From Robbsia sp. KACC 23696 (lineage in GTDB: Bacteria; Pseudomonadota; Gammaproteobacteria; Burkholderiales; Burkholderiaceae), in NCBI RefSeq assembly GCF_039852015.1, contig NZ_CP156628.1, forward strand, positions 1,156,226-1,220,225: a stretch of DNA of 64,000 nt, read 5' to 3'. The position numbers and the translations under genes were made by a program. The notes beneath the pieces are model-generated. The model saw only the letters and a list, made by a program, of their open reading frames with translations. It ran no database searches and was not told the origin of the DNA. Positions 17,856-25,661 of this stretch are shown in pieces. Every line of letters begins with the position of its first letter. Position 1 is the first letter of the stretch.

Positions 17856-18256
17856 GCCGGCACCCCCGTTCGGGTCATCCCATCGTTTGCATACCGCGCA
17901 TTCAACAGGGCGAGCGCCTGTTTTCCGACCGGCTCCGGCTTGATCCGATTTGCCGGGCGCGCGATGACCTCCGCCTTGATGCGCGCCCAGTTCTCCCGAG
18001 TACTCAGGACGCATGCGCCCGGGTAATCGAACCACCGCGCCGGCGACTGCACTCCCAGCCCTGCGATCAGCGAGGCAGGCACGGCTACGTTGTCTCCGTC
18101 GTTGTAATAGTCGAGTCTGGCTATGACCTGTTCAGCGGTATAGCGTCCGGCCCGGTCGATGACAGCGGTATAGCCCGAGTTGTTTGGTCGCCAGAGCGTG
18201 ATGAAGTGCCGCTCTTTGATCGAATCTTTCACGCAGACGATGATGTATTCGCTCAT
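17852..18256 (-). CDS. Hypothetical phage protein
   Basis: A 134-aa protein (MSEYIIVCVKDSIKERHFIT) with a compact N-terminal alpha/beta part and a basic C-terminus. Both ends show ATGA overlaps with neighbours, confirming it as a coupled gene of the operon. No family recognised. Confidence 0.65.
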   Translation of the reverse strand: MSEYIIVCVKDSIKERHFITLWRPNNSGYTAVIDRAGRYTAEQVIARLDYYNDGDNVAVPASLIAGLGVQSPARWFDYPGACVLSTRENWARIKAEVIARPANRIKPEPVGKQALALLNARYANDGMTRTGVPA

Positions 18257-20343
18257 TGCATTGCTCCATACGCGTTTGGCAGCGTCAACGCCATCGCCAC
18301 CGGTCGCACCCATATCGCCTGCGAGCTCAGCATGAAAGTCTCGCCGGACCAGGCCAGCAGCAGTGTCGTGTACATCGTGTCGGCGACCGCTTGCGCCGCG
18401 TCGGACGGCACGGCGTTGCCGATTCGTTCACGCCAATCCTGATCGGATAGGCCGTCCAGTTCCAGTTGCTCTTCCGGGTCGACCAGACTTTGCAACGCGG
18501 CCAGCTCGAGCGTTGTGAAAGGGCGGTGCCAAGTGCCGTCGCGCGCGATGATGCGGCAGATCAGCTTGTCGCCGGCAGCGGGCAAAGCGGCGAGACCATT
18601 TTGCGGATCTGCGCAAATTGGTGCCTCGCGTGGATCTGCCACCGACCAACGACCGTTGTCATGCCCGGCCGCCGCCGACACCGCGCCCGCCGGCGCGTCC
18701 CAATCGCACACGCCATAGTGGCCGGCGGTCAAGTAGGCGTCGCCACGGGTACGCACGAGATTCGGGCGGGGATCGGCGATCGACATCGAGCCGTTCGACG
18801 GTAACGACTCCCCCGCGACAGTGCCGGCCGTGGCATCCCACGACAGAACGCCGAATCCGGAGTGCGTCGTCTTGCCTGTACGAGGATCCGCAACGCTGAG
18901 TGCGCCGCTGCCGAAGCGCGCACCCGTGACCGTCTTGGAAGGCTGTTCGAACCCGGTGACAGCCAGTTTGCTGCCGTGCGCCGAATCGGGCCAATCCGTC
19001 CGCGGGTCCGCTACCGAGAAAGCCCCGTTGGCATTGCCGGCGATGACGGTGCGCGAGGCGTCATCCCACGGCGTCACGTGATACTTTCCGTGCAGCTCGG
19101 AAGGTTCCTTGCCTCCACGCGGGTCCGCTACGCACTGCCCGGTACCGTGCGCGCTCGTCACCGCCATAGCGGCATCGGCCCACGGCACGATGCGATATTC
19201 GTTGCTGTGCTTTGCCGGTCCAGTGTGGCGCGGGTCTGCGATCGAATACTTGCCGCCGCCCGGCGCCGATTGGCCGCTCACCGTGCCCATCGACTTATCC
19301 CACTCGAGCACACCATACTGGGAGTACTCCGCGGCGTCGGCAGCTCCGCGCGGATCCGCGATCGCAAAGGCGCCCGTGCTCGGCGTGCCGCGGCCGGTAA
19401 CCGTCCCGGTTGGCTGATCCCAGCGTCGCACGCCGCAGTAGCCGCGGTGATAGTCGCTGGTCGGTACGATGGCAAAGTCGGTCAGCACGCCGTCGGCCAC
19501 GCGCAGCGACTGCAGCGAGCGCCAGTCCTTGCCCGCTTCGACAAACGCCAAGCGCACCCACGTTTTCCATTGCAGCGACGGGACGCGGTGCATCGGGCCG
19601 CCGGCCAGGTCACCCGGCAGAGGCATACGGCCCAGCACGGCGCTTACCGGCTGCAGGCGTTTCTTTTCCGGCTCATACAGGAAGGGCGGTACTTTTTCGA
19701 TATGCCGCGCCACGAGAAGGAAACGCTTCCGGGATTGCGCGAGACCGCCTAGTTCGCCACAGTCGTGCGTCGTCTCGCGAACGACATATCCGTAGCGCTC
19801 GAGGAGAGCGATGATCTGGTCGAGCAGGTGCCGGCCGCGCGTCGCAATCCGCGGCACGTTTTCGAAGATCAGAAGCTCGGCCGGATCGTTGACGAACGCT
19901 TCGAGGGCCAGCCAGATCCCACGCAGCGTCAGGCGGTTGAGCGCCTGGTATTTGTCGGTCTTGCTGCGCGTTTCGGACAACAGGCCGGAGAAGCCCTTGC
20001 ACGGCGCCGACAGGAACCAGACGTGCGGTCGCTCGTTGCCGAGACCGCGCCGGATATCCGCCGGCGTCGCTTCACGCCAGCCTGCCGGTGGTTCCTTCCC
20101 ATGGAAGGCGATGTACTGCGAGCGGTCCATCAGGTCGATTACGGTACCGCGCACGCCGGACAGTTTTTCGAAGTCTGCGATTGCGCGCGGGTCGATGTCG
20201 AAGCCGCCAATGCAGCGCGGACGTGCTTCCATGGTGCCGACGCGGGCGCGACCTTTGTTGAAGCCCTTGGCGCCGCCGCCCAGGCCGCAGAAGAGGTGCG
20301 CGTGACGGATCTCCATCGGGATGGGGTTGATGTGTGCTGTCAT
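18253..20343 (-). CDS. C5-cytosine DNA methyltransferase with seven internal repeats
   Basis: A 696-aa phage cytosine-C5 methyltransferase. Motif I is HLFCGLGGG (16-24), motif IV with the catalytic Cys is SAPCKGFSG (112-120), motif VI is ENVPR (161-165), motif VIII AQSRKRFLLV (202-211) and motif X RIGNAVPSDAA (640-650). Between VIII and IX, where the target-recognition domain lies, are seven tandem units of about 37-46 residues (about 300-572). Each has a W/F-D-x-P-x-x-TVTG-like core and ends in ADPR. The start at 20343 overlaps the upstream stop (ATGA). Probably protects phage DNA from host restriction (inference). Confidence 0.93.
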   Translation of the reverse strand: MTAHINPIPMEIRHAHLFCGLGGGAKGFNKGRARVGTMEARPRCIGGFDIDPRAIADFEKLSGVRGTVIDLMDRSQYIAFHGKEPPAGWREATPADIRRGLGNERPHVWFLSAPCKGFSGLLSETRSKTDKYQALNRLTLRGIWLALEAFVNDPAELLIFENVPRIATRGRHLLDQIIALLERYGYVVRETTHDCGELGGLAQSRKRFLLVARHIEKVPPFLYEPEKKRLQPVSAVLGRMPLPGDLAGGPMHRVPSLQWKTWVRLAFVEAGKDWRSLQSLRVADGVLTDFAIVPTSDYHRGYCGVRRWDQPTGTVTGRGTPSTGAFAIADPRGAADAAEYSQYGVLEWDKSMGTVSGQSAPGGGKYSIADPRHTGPAKHSNEYRIVPWADAAMAVTSAHGTGQCVADPRGGKEPSELHGKYHVTPWDDASRTVIAGNANGAFSVADPRTDWPDSAHGSKLAVTGFEQPSKTVTGARFGSGALSVADPRTGKTTHSGFGVLSWDATAGTVAGESLPSNGSMSIADPRPNLVRTRGDAYLTAGHYGVCDWDAPAGAVSAAAGHDNGRWSVADPREAPICADPQNGLAALPAAGDKLICRIIARDGTWHRPFTTLELAALQSLVDPEEQLELDGLSDQDWRERIGNAVPSDAAQAVADTMYTTLLLAWSGETFMLSSQAIWVRPVAMALTLPNAYGAMQ
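18628..19446 (-). repeat. Seven-unit repeat array inside the methyltransferase
   Basis: The encoded repeats end at ADPR motifs at residues 332, 372, 409, 448, 488, 526 and 572 (spacings 40, 37, 39, 40, 38 and 46). The units diverge between these anchors, so this is an old protein-level repeat and not a recent DNA duplication. Confidence 0.85.
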
Positions 20344-20555
20344 GCCTTGCCACCTTCGTGATAGTTGCCATCGACGCGCGCCAAGTACTCGCGCATCATC
20401 GCGACCATGTCCTCGCGCCGGCCGTTGCTGATGTAGTTCACACGGCCGCCGCCGATTTGACCGAAATTGGCAGTAAGCAGCACAAAACCTACGTTTGGCC
20501 CCAGCGTCTGGGATAGCGCGTGGGCGAGCGCTTGCATCAATTCGTCTTGGTTCAA
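20340..20555 (-). CDS. Small hypothetical phage protein
   Basis: A 71-aa protein starting with a TTG (MNQDELMQALAHALSQTLG) that overlaps the upstream TGA by two bases. It contains a predicted beta segment FVLLTANFGQIG and a C-terminal helix (EDMVAMMREYLARV). Precedes the methyltransferase with an ATGA overlap. Function unknown. Confidence 0.6.
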   Translation of the reverse strand: MNQDELMQALAHALSQTLGPNVGFVLLTANFGQIGGGRVNYISNGRREDMVAMMREYLARVDGNYHEGGKA

Positions 20556-21604
20556 ACCGCACCTCGCTTGGCGATCTTCAGGATGGCTCGCATATCGTCA
20601 ATCGAAAGCGCGACTGACGATTGATAGTCCATTTGCACCTCGGCTACCGTTTTGCCGATGCCGAAGTGTTCCCAGGATTCGACCAATGCCTCCAACCGTT
20701 CAACGACTGGGTCGGGCGCGTTCGCTCCAGTAGTCACAGCAACAGGCGAATCGGCCGTGTGAATGAAGAGCGCGGCCCCAATTGGCACTTCCGACTCCGG
20801 CCAAAGTTTCCCGGTCATGCCTTGCACGTGCTTGTTATTAAAGCTCCCAGCGTTGCCGACAAAGTGATACGCGGCGTTTCCAGCAGCGGCAGGCGAATCC
20901 GCTCCAGCAGGGGCGCGAGCATTACATTCCGGCGAATTGATATGGCTCGATGCCACACATGTGCTATCGCAACCCATGGCGCATTGCGGTGGCTGTGCAA
21001 GGGCAGCGCTGGGTGCGATTTCAAATACACCGAACCCGCTCGCCTGCAATTCCTTGAGTAGGCCCAGCCCACGATCGATGCTATCGCCTGCATTAACGGC
21101 GATAGCGGCTACGCACGCGCCGCCTAAACGGCTGGCAGCGACGTTCCCTGGCTGATGGTGGTACGTATAGGCGCGATACGTGTCGCGCGAATCGTAAGCG
21201 GAGCCATAGGTGCCAAGTTTTCGATTAAACGTCAGCATCGCCACCGGCTTCGCCTCGCTCTGCGCAGGGACGACGCTGGGCATTGACATCTGCCAATCCA
21301 GTTCACGATGACTTTTAGCAATCATTTTTCCGCCAACAGAGATTGCCATCAAATCGTCGGCGCGTTTATCGGGCGCAGCAAACCACATCATCGCTCCAGA
21401 TGGAATTATTTGACCGAACAATTCAGGCTCTGCCGTCGACTTAGCCTCGCTCTGCGCGAGCGCGGCAAGAGCGGAATCGCAAAGGTCAGCGATCATGCCG
21501 CGCATGTGCGTCACTTGGTCGTCGCGGTCCCAGCGCGGGTATCGCGGCCCGACAACGAGCGCCTTGATGCGATCCAGCGCTTCCCGCATAGCATCGTTAC
21601 TCAT
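20552..21604 (-). CDS. Hypothetical phage protein, multi-segment (350 aa)
   Basis: A 350-aa protein starting MSNDAMREALDRI. It looks composite: a helical N-terminus (MRGMIADLCDSALAALAQSE), a middle Gly/Asp-rich segment, a Cys/Ala-rich linker (CAMGCDSTCVASSHINSPEC) and a C-terminal helical part. QSEAK occurs twice in spacer regions, a style typical of mosaic phage early proteins made of shuffled short modules. The start overlaps the upstream stop by 8 bp within ATGAGTAA. No function recognised. Confidence 0.6.
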   Translation of the reverse strand: MSNDAMREALDRIKALVVGPRYPRWDRDDQVTHMRGMIADLCDSALAALAQSEAKSTAEPELFGQIIPSGAMMWFAAPDKRADDLMAISVGGKMIAKSHRELDWQMSMPSVVPAQSEAKPVAMLTFNRKLGTYGSAYDSRDTYRAYTYHHQPGNVAASRLGGACVAAIAVNAGDSIDRGLGLLKELQASGFGVFEIAPSAALAQPPQCAMGCDSTCVASSHINSPECNARAPAGADSPAAAGNAAYHFVGNAGSFNNKHVQGMTGKLWPESEVPIGAALFIHTADSPVAVTTGANAPDPVVERLEALVESWEHFGIGKTVAEVQMDYQSSVALSIDDMRAILKIAKRGAV

Positions 21605-22106
21605 GGTGCATCTCCATCTGTGCAACGAGTCGATCGATCTCGATGCGTGTCGGCAATTTCAGTTTTGGCATCGTGACGAAGCGGTACTGATATCCTCGGT
21701 CGTCCTCGACGACCCGCTGTTCAAGGCCGGCCGGATGTAATTGCGGATCTTCGCCGAAGATGCCGCGCAGATACTCAGTCAACGCGCCGGCCGTGGGCTC
21801 GGCTATTTCGGGAATTGGTTGCCATTCCGTGCAGACCATTTCGGTCCAGCACTGGCGAAACTCGACGTGGTGCGTAGGCACAGCGGCCTTTTCCCGCGGC
21901 CAGCTTCTGCAAATGGGGATCCCGCACTGGTCGTGAATGAACCAGCACCAGGTGACTTCTTCAAGGCGAAGGAAATCAGACAGGACGGCGGATTCACGCG
22001 CTTCACGGATTGGCAACCGCATGCGCGCGGCGTGCGCCTCGTCGATAAGCGCTCGGCGCTCGTCTACACGCATGACCGAAATGACGAAACGATCGTCGTT
22101 ACTCAT
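21597..22106 (-). CDS. Hypothetical phage protein
   Basis: A 169-aa protein (MSNDDRFVISVMRVDERRAL). Its start lies in the same ATGAGTAA overlap arrangement as its downstream neighbour. It contains LRLEEVTWCWFIHDQCG and a C-terminal segment LPTRIEIDRLVAQMEMHHE. The extension to 22397 overlaps the upstream gene antisense-style and is not coding. Function unknown. Confidence 0.6.
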   Translation of the reverse strand: MSNDDRFVISVMRVDERRALIDEAHAARMRLPIREARESAVLSDFLRLEEVTWCWFIHDQCGIPICRSWPREKAAVPTHHVEFRQCWTEMVCTEWQPIPEIAEPTAGALTEYLRGIFGEDPQLHPAGLEQRVVEDDRGYQYRFVTMPKLKLPTRIEIDRLVAQMEMHHE

Positions 22107-22560
22107 GACCATCCCCATTGCTCGCAGCAGCGATAGCGTTCTTGCGATATACGATTGATCCGACTGGCATCGCATTGCCAGAGAAAGTAGCCATCGTGAA
22201 TCCGCCATCAGTCCCTGGCATTGCAGCAACGGTGCCGACAGCCTCGTATCTGACGTCATCCCCCGCAGCGGCGGATAGGGCGGCACGGGCGTTCCAGGCG
22301 TCCTTCGCGTGTGTGAGCACATCCGTTGCGTGACATTCTTCGTTCGAGTTATGGAACCACCATTCTTTCGCCCAAGCCTCAAACGCTGCATCTTCATCCG
22401 TCACCGCCTGCGCATCGGGGAGGATGGGAGTAACGAGTTGCGCGATAGCGCGGTTTGCGATCTCGACGGTCGCGTCGATACAATCGACGGGCAAGTCGAT
22501 CCCGTGCGCGTCGCAAATCAGCACAACACCTGCGTAGTCGATTTTCTCGAAGTCACTCAT
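22099..22560 (-). CDS. Hypothetical phage protein
   Basis: A 153-aa acidic protein (MSDFEKIDYAGVVLICDAHG). The middle part DEDAAFEAWAKEWWFHNSNE matches the short insertion module DERAAFE... seen in the next gene upstream, a motif widespread in phage early proteins. Its start overlaps the upstream stop as ATGA. No function known. Confidence 0.62.
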   Translation of the reverse strand: MSDFEKIDYAGVVLICDAHGIDLPVDCIDATVEIANRAIAQLVTPILPDAQAVTDEDAAFEAWAKEWWFHNSNEECHATDVLTHAKDAWNARAALSAAAGDDVRYEAVGTVAAMPGTDGGFTMATFSGNAMPVGSIVYRKNAIAAASNGDGHE

Positions 22561-23561
22561 GCGGCACCACCGTTCAGGTCCGCATAGAGGGCGATGTTGA
22601 ATACCTCGCCAACGAATTCGCTAGCATGGGGCCCGCTCAACGGAATGCCGCCACTGAAACGGCCAGGCGAGCAAACCATGTTCACCGCGGTGGCCGGCAT
22701 CCCCTTTCCGATATCAAGTTGCTTTTGCGATGTCCATGCGACGGGCGTCTTCTTGCCGGTCGCCGGTCCAGCGATCGACGAGCGCTTCCAATAGAGCATC
22801 GCGCAATAGATACCAACATCGCGCGGATCTCCTTTCTCGACATGCTCGCGCAGGAAGTAAGAGAGATCATCCGTCGGGCATTCTTCCCATCCGGAACGAC
22901 CTTTGGCTCGCGACTCAGCCATTTTTGCTCTCAGCGCCCTTGCAAAAGAATCTATAGCTATGTCGTCCGGATGTATCTCGCTTTGCACGGGAGCCTCAGG
23001 TCCGCCAATTACTGAATGCTCGTAATCACCGCGCCCAAGCGTTCCTGCGTAGGTTGAGTAATCAACCTCCTCCCAAGCGTCAGTGCCCTTTTTTCGATAG
23101 CGGAAATGCCATATGTATCCCGTCCGCGCTTCAAAAAGGCCTAAGGCACTCGTTGGTATGGGGGCAGCATTGCGCTCGGCCTGCATCCGCTTGATCGTTT
23201 CGTAATTCTCGACTCGCAGGCGCTCGGCTGTTTCGTACATCGCTTTGTAGTCGATCAAAGGCGCGACGCCAGCGGCACGCCGCGCAGCCGTGTAGATCAT
23301 CCAAGCGCCCTGTATGTCGAAGTCTTCATAGGCTTCGCCGTTGCGGGTCAGATTAGGCGCCACGTATCGGGCAGATAGACCTTTCTCGAAGGCGGCGCGT
23401 TCGTCGACAACCGGCTGTGTGGTGGACACAGAAGTCGCAAGCGAGACAACAAAATCCCGCAGCGCATCGCGCGCCGGCAGAATCTCGGTGTTGCCATCCT
23501 TCGTCGTCCAGGCGAGCACAACGTTTTCGTAGGCTTCGAGGAGAGCGGAGAACTGCTCCAT
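22557..23561 (-). CDS. Hypothetical phage protein with MazG-neighbour-type C-terminal module
   Basis: A 334-aa mosaic protein if started at the ATG at 23561; GTG 23579 and TTG 23585 are alternatives. It carries the DERAAFEKGLSARYVAPNLT module, a WHFRYRKKGTDAWEEVDYS segment and the module MAESRAKGRSGWEECPTDDL, which recurs in many phage proteins together with a KGDPRDVGIYCAMLYWK stretch. The order suggests shuffling of short exchangeable modules. Function unknown. Confidence 0.6.
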   Translation of the reverse strand: MEQFSALLEAYENVVLAWTTKDGNTEILPARDALRDFVVSLATSVSTTQPVVDERAAFEKGLSARYVAPNLTRNGEAYEDFDIQGAWMIYTAARRAAGVAPLIDYKAMYETAERLRVENYETIKRMQAERNAAPIPTSALGLFEARTGYIWHFRYRKKGTDAWEEVDYSTYAGTLGRGDYEHSVIGGPEAPVQSEIHPDDIAIDSFARALRAKMAESRAKGRSGWEECPTDDLSYFLREHVEKGDPRDVGIYCAMLYWKRSSIAGPATGKKTPVAWTSQKQLDIGKGMPATAVNMVCSPGRFSGGIPLSGPHASEFVGEVFNIALYADLNGGAA

Positions 23562-23571
23562 GGTTTCTTGA

Positions 23572-23853
23572 TTACACACGGTCAAACTCCTTGGTGGGCC
23601 GGCCGCCGCAGCCGCGCCCCTTGTAGTCGAAGCCGGGGCAGCCGGCGTGCTTGCAGGGCATGCGGCACTCGGCGCTGCACGGGATCACCTTGCGACGCTT
23701 GGCTTTCTCGATCGCCAGATGGGCTCGCGCTTCCGCAGGAGACAACGCGACGCCATTTCCGTCGCGCAGCATCCCCTCGTAATCGCGTGGGTACGCGGCG
23801 TTCCGGGTGAAGCCGTCGATGTTGAAGTTCAGGCTGAAAGTGCGGGATGTCAC
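23572..23853 (-). CDS. Small cysteine-rich phage protein
   Basis: A 93-aa protein with a C-terminal cysteine cluster (CSAECRMPCKHAGCPGFD) and basic residues (KAKRRKVIP), possibly a zinc-binding nucleic-acid contact. ATGA overlap at its start links it to the NinX-like gene. Function unknown. Confidence 0.62.
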   Translation of the reverse strand: MTSRTFSLNFNIDGFTRNAAYPRDYEGMLRDGNGVALSPAEARAHLAIEKAKRRKVIPCSAECRMPCKHAGCPGFDYKGRGCGGRPTKEFDRV

Positions 23854-24266
23854 TTAGCACCTCCGATCGACGTTGACAGTTCGTCCGGCACCTCGTCGCC
23901 GTAATGGCTGGCAACCTTGGCGCGCATCGCGGCGAGCAGGGGCGTTTCGCCACGGCCGCGCCCGACGCCGCCGCCCGTTCTCAAGGTGATCTGCATTTCG
24001 TTCGGTGGCAGCGTTCGCGTGCGAGCGGACACGGTGGCAGACCAATCGTCATGGCGTTTCCAGCCGTGGTTCGGACCGCCGTAGTAGTGCGCGTCGTGCG
24101 GCGGCGACAAATAGATCTGGTCGCGCTCGATAATTGGACCGCCATATTCCCATTCACTCGAAAATGGCGTGACTTTCGCGGTCATAGTTGCAAATGCGGG
24201 TGAATTTCCTTCGCATCGCGATACCCAATAATCAAGCACTGCACCCGTCAACTCAGAGACTTTCAT
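23850..24266 (-). CDS. NinX-family (DUF2591) phage protein
   Basis: A 138-aa protein starting MKVSELTGAVLDYWVSRCEG, the characteristic opening of the NinX/DUF2591 family, with FSSEWEYGGPIIERDQI in the middle. The ATG at 24266 shares one base with the upstream stop (TGATG). The family's role is unknown. Confidence 0.82.
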   Translation of the reverse strand: MKVSELTGAVLDYWVSRCEGNSPAFATMTAKVTPFSSEWEYGGPIIERDQIYLSPPHDAHYYGGPNHGWKRHDDWSATVSARTRTLPPNEMQITLRTGGGVGRGRGETPLLAAMRAKVASHYGDEVPDELSTSIGGAK

Positions 24267-24964
24267 CACAGCGCACTCCATTCCGCTCCGCGCTTCATCT
24301 TCCCGTGCGGCACGAGCACCAAGACGCTGTCCTCCTTGCCGGACTTGATCAAGGCTTTGGCACGGCGCTGAGCACTGTCGAGGGCCGTATGGCGACGCGC
24401 GGGAGCGGTGCTCCCCATCGTGACGTACAGCGGCGGCAGCGCCGGGCACGCGTTCGTCAGATCGTCGATGCGACGCTCCAGATCGGCATTGTTGGCGCGC
24501 AGCCTCTCCAGTCGGGCCATGACAGTGCGTGCCGCTTCGATGCAGTCCGCCACTGTCGTCGGCGACGGAGCTGCATGACCGAGAATGTTGAGCAATGGAG
24601 CCAAGTCGCCGGCCGCCATCAAAGGCTCGACATCTGGCGACGGCATAAATTCAGCGTCGACCACGTCGTCAATGCCGGCGGACCACGGCGCAACATCTGT
24701 CGGCGGCAGATCGACGGGATGGAAGTCCGGATCCGTATCGAGCGCTGTTGCTACCGCAAGGCTCTTTTCCGGCGCCTTTCGAGTCAGCCAGTACATGTAT
24801 TCATTGCCGCCGCCGGCGCGCTTTGCACGCTCCACCACGCCGTCGGCGATCATGCGGTTCAGCTCACGCGAGACTTCGAGATCGGGCATACCGATCGCCT
24901 TGGCGATGTTCTTCGCCGGCGACTCGTCGACGACGCTCAAGTGGCTTTCAATCAGTTCCTTCAC
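24266..24964 (-). CDS. Phage protein with N-terminal winged-helix domain
   Basis: A 232-aa protein read from a GTG at 24964 with GGAG nine bases upstream. Residues 1-60 resemble a winged helix (SPAKNIAKAIGMPDLEVSRE, LNRMIADGVVERA), then comes a Pro/Asp-rich linker and a C-terminal coiled-coil (RLERLRANNADLERRIDDL). Possibly a DNA-binding early regulator (inference). Confidence 0.68.
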   Translation of the reverse strand: MKELIESHLSVVDESPAKNIAKAIGMPDLEVSRELNRMIADGVVERAKRAGGGNEYMYWLTRKAPEKSLAVATALDTDPDFHPVDLPPTDVAPWSAGIDDVVDAEFMPSPDVEPLMAAGDLAPLLNILGHAAPSPTTVADCIEAARTVMARLERLRANNADLERRIDDLTNACPALPPLYVTMGSTAPARRHTALDSAQRRAKALIKSGKEDSVLVLVPHGKMKRGAEWSAL

Positions 24965-25020
24965 AGTTCGGTGCTCCAGGTCTCGAAGTCGATGCGGATG
25001 AGGTGGATGGCGCGGACGCC

Positions 25021-25638
25021 TTACGCCGGCACTGCTTGATGCGCCTGGATGCCGCGATACACGACCTTGCACGCGGCGATATCGACTGCGGCGTTGTGCG
25101 CGCCTTCGAGCTTCTTGCCCGAGAAGAACTCGTATGCCTCGCCGAGGTTCGGCGACTTCGCGTGAAAACGCTTCGCCGCTTTCATCTTTTCCGTCGGCGG
25201 GAGGTTGATGATCTTGGTCGACTTGGTCTGTGTGCAGAAAGCGGGGCCGGACTTCCACTGGTCATGGAATGGATCATCGCGGTCCAACTGCCGGAACATT
25301 TCGATGCGGATCATGCGTGCATCGAAATTCTCGTTGTGCGCGATCCGAATTACGGCGCGCTGCCACATCGGAATGAAGACCTTGAGCGCGTCAGCGATCG
25401 GGATCCCAAAACGCGTCGCGCGTTCCATCGTGATCCCGGTCAGCTGCTGGAGATCCTCCGGGATAGTCCAGCCTTCCGGCTTGATCAGGAAATCCATGTA
25501 GGAGAGGACGTCGCCGGTATCTTCGTCGAACAGCTCGGCTGCAAGCTGCGTCACGTGCGGTTGGCCAGGGCCGTCGGACGGCGATTTGAAGTCGGGGAGA
25601 CCATTGGTCTCTACATCGAACACGATCAAGGGTTTCAT
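25021..25638 (-). CDS. DnaQ-like 3'-5' exonuclease (DEDDh)
   Basis: A 205-aa exonuclease of the DEDDh superfamily. Exo I is FDVETNG (Asp8, Glu10), Exo II AHNENFDARM, and Exo III GAHNAAVDIAACKVV with the His and Asp. Together with the SbcC-like ATPase, RecT-type protein and PD-(D/E)XK nuclease it forms a recombination and repair block in the early operon. Confidence 0.88.
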   Translation of the reverse strand: MKPLIVFDVETNGLPDFKSPSDGPGQPHVTQLAAELFDEDTGDVLSYMDFLIKPEGWTIPEDLQQLTGITMERATRFGIPIADALKVFIPMWQRAVIRIAHNENFDARMIRIEMFRQLDRDDPFHDQWKSGPAFCTQTKSTKIINLPPTEKMKAAKRFHAKSPNLGEAYEFFSGKKLEGAHNAAVDIAACKVVYRGIQAHQAVPA

Positions 25639-25661
25639 CTAAGTGTTTTCCAGGTTTGAAG

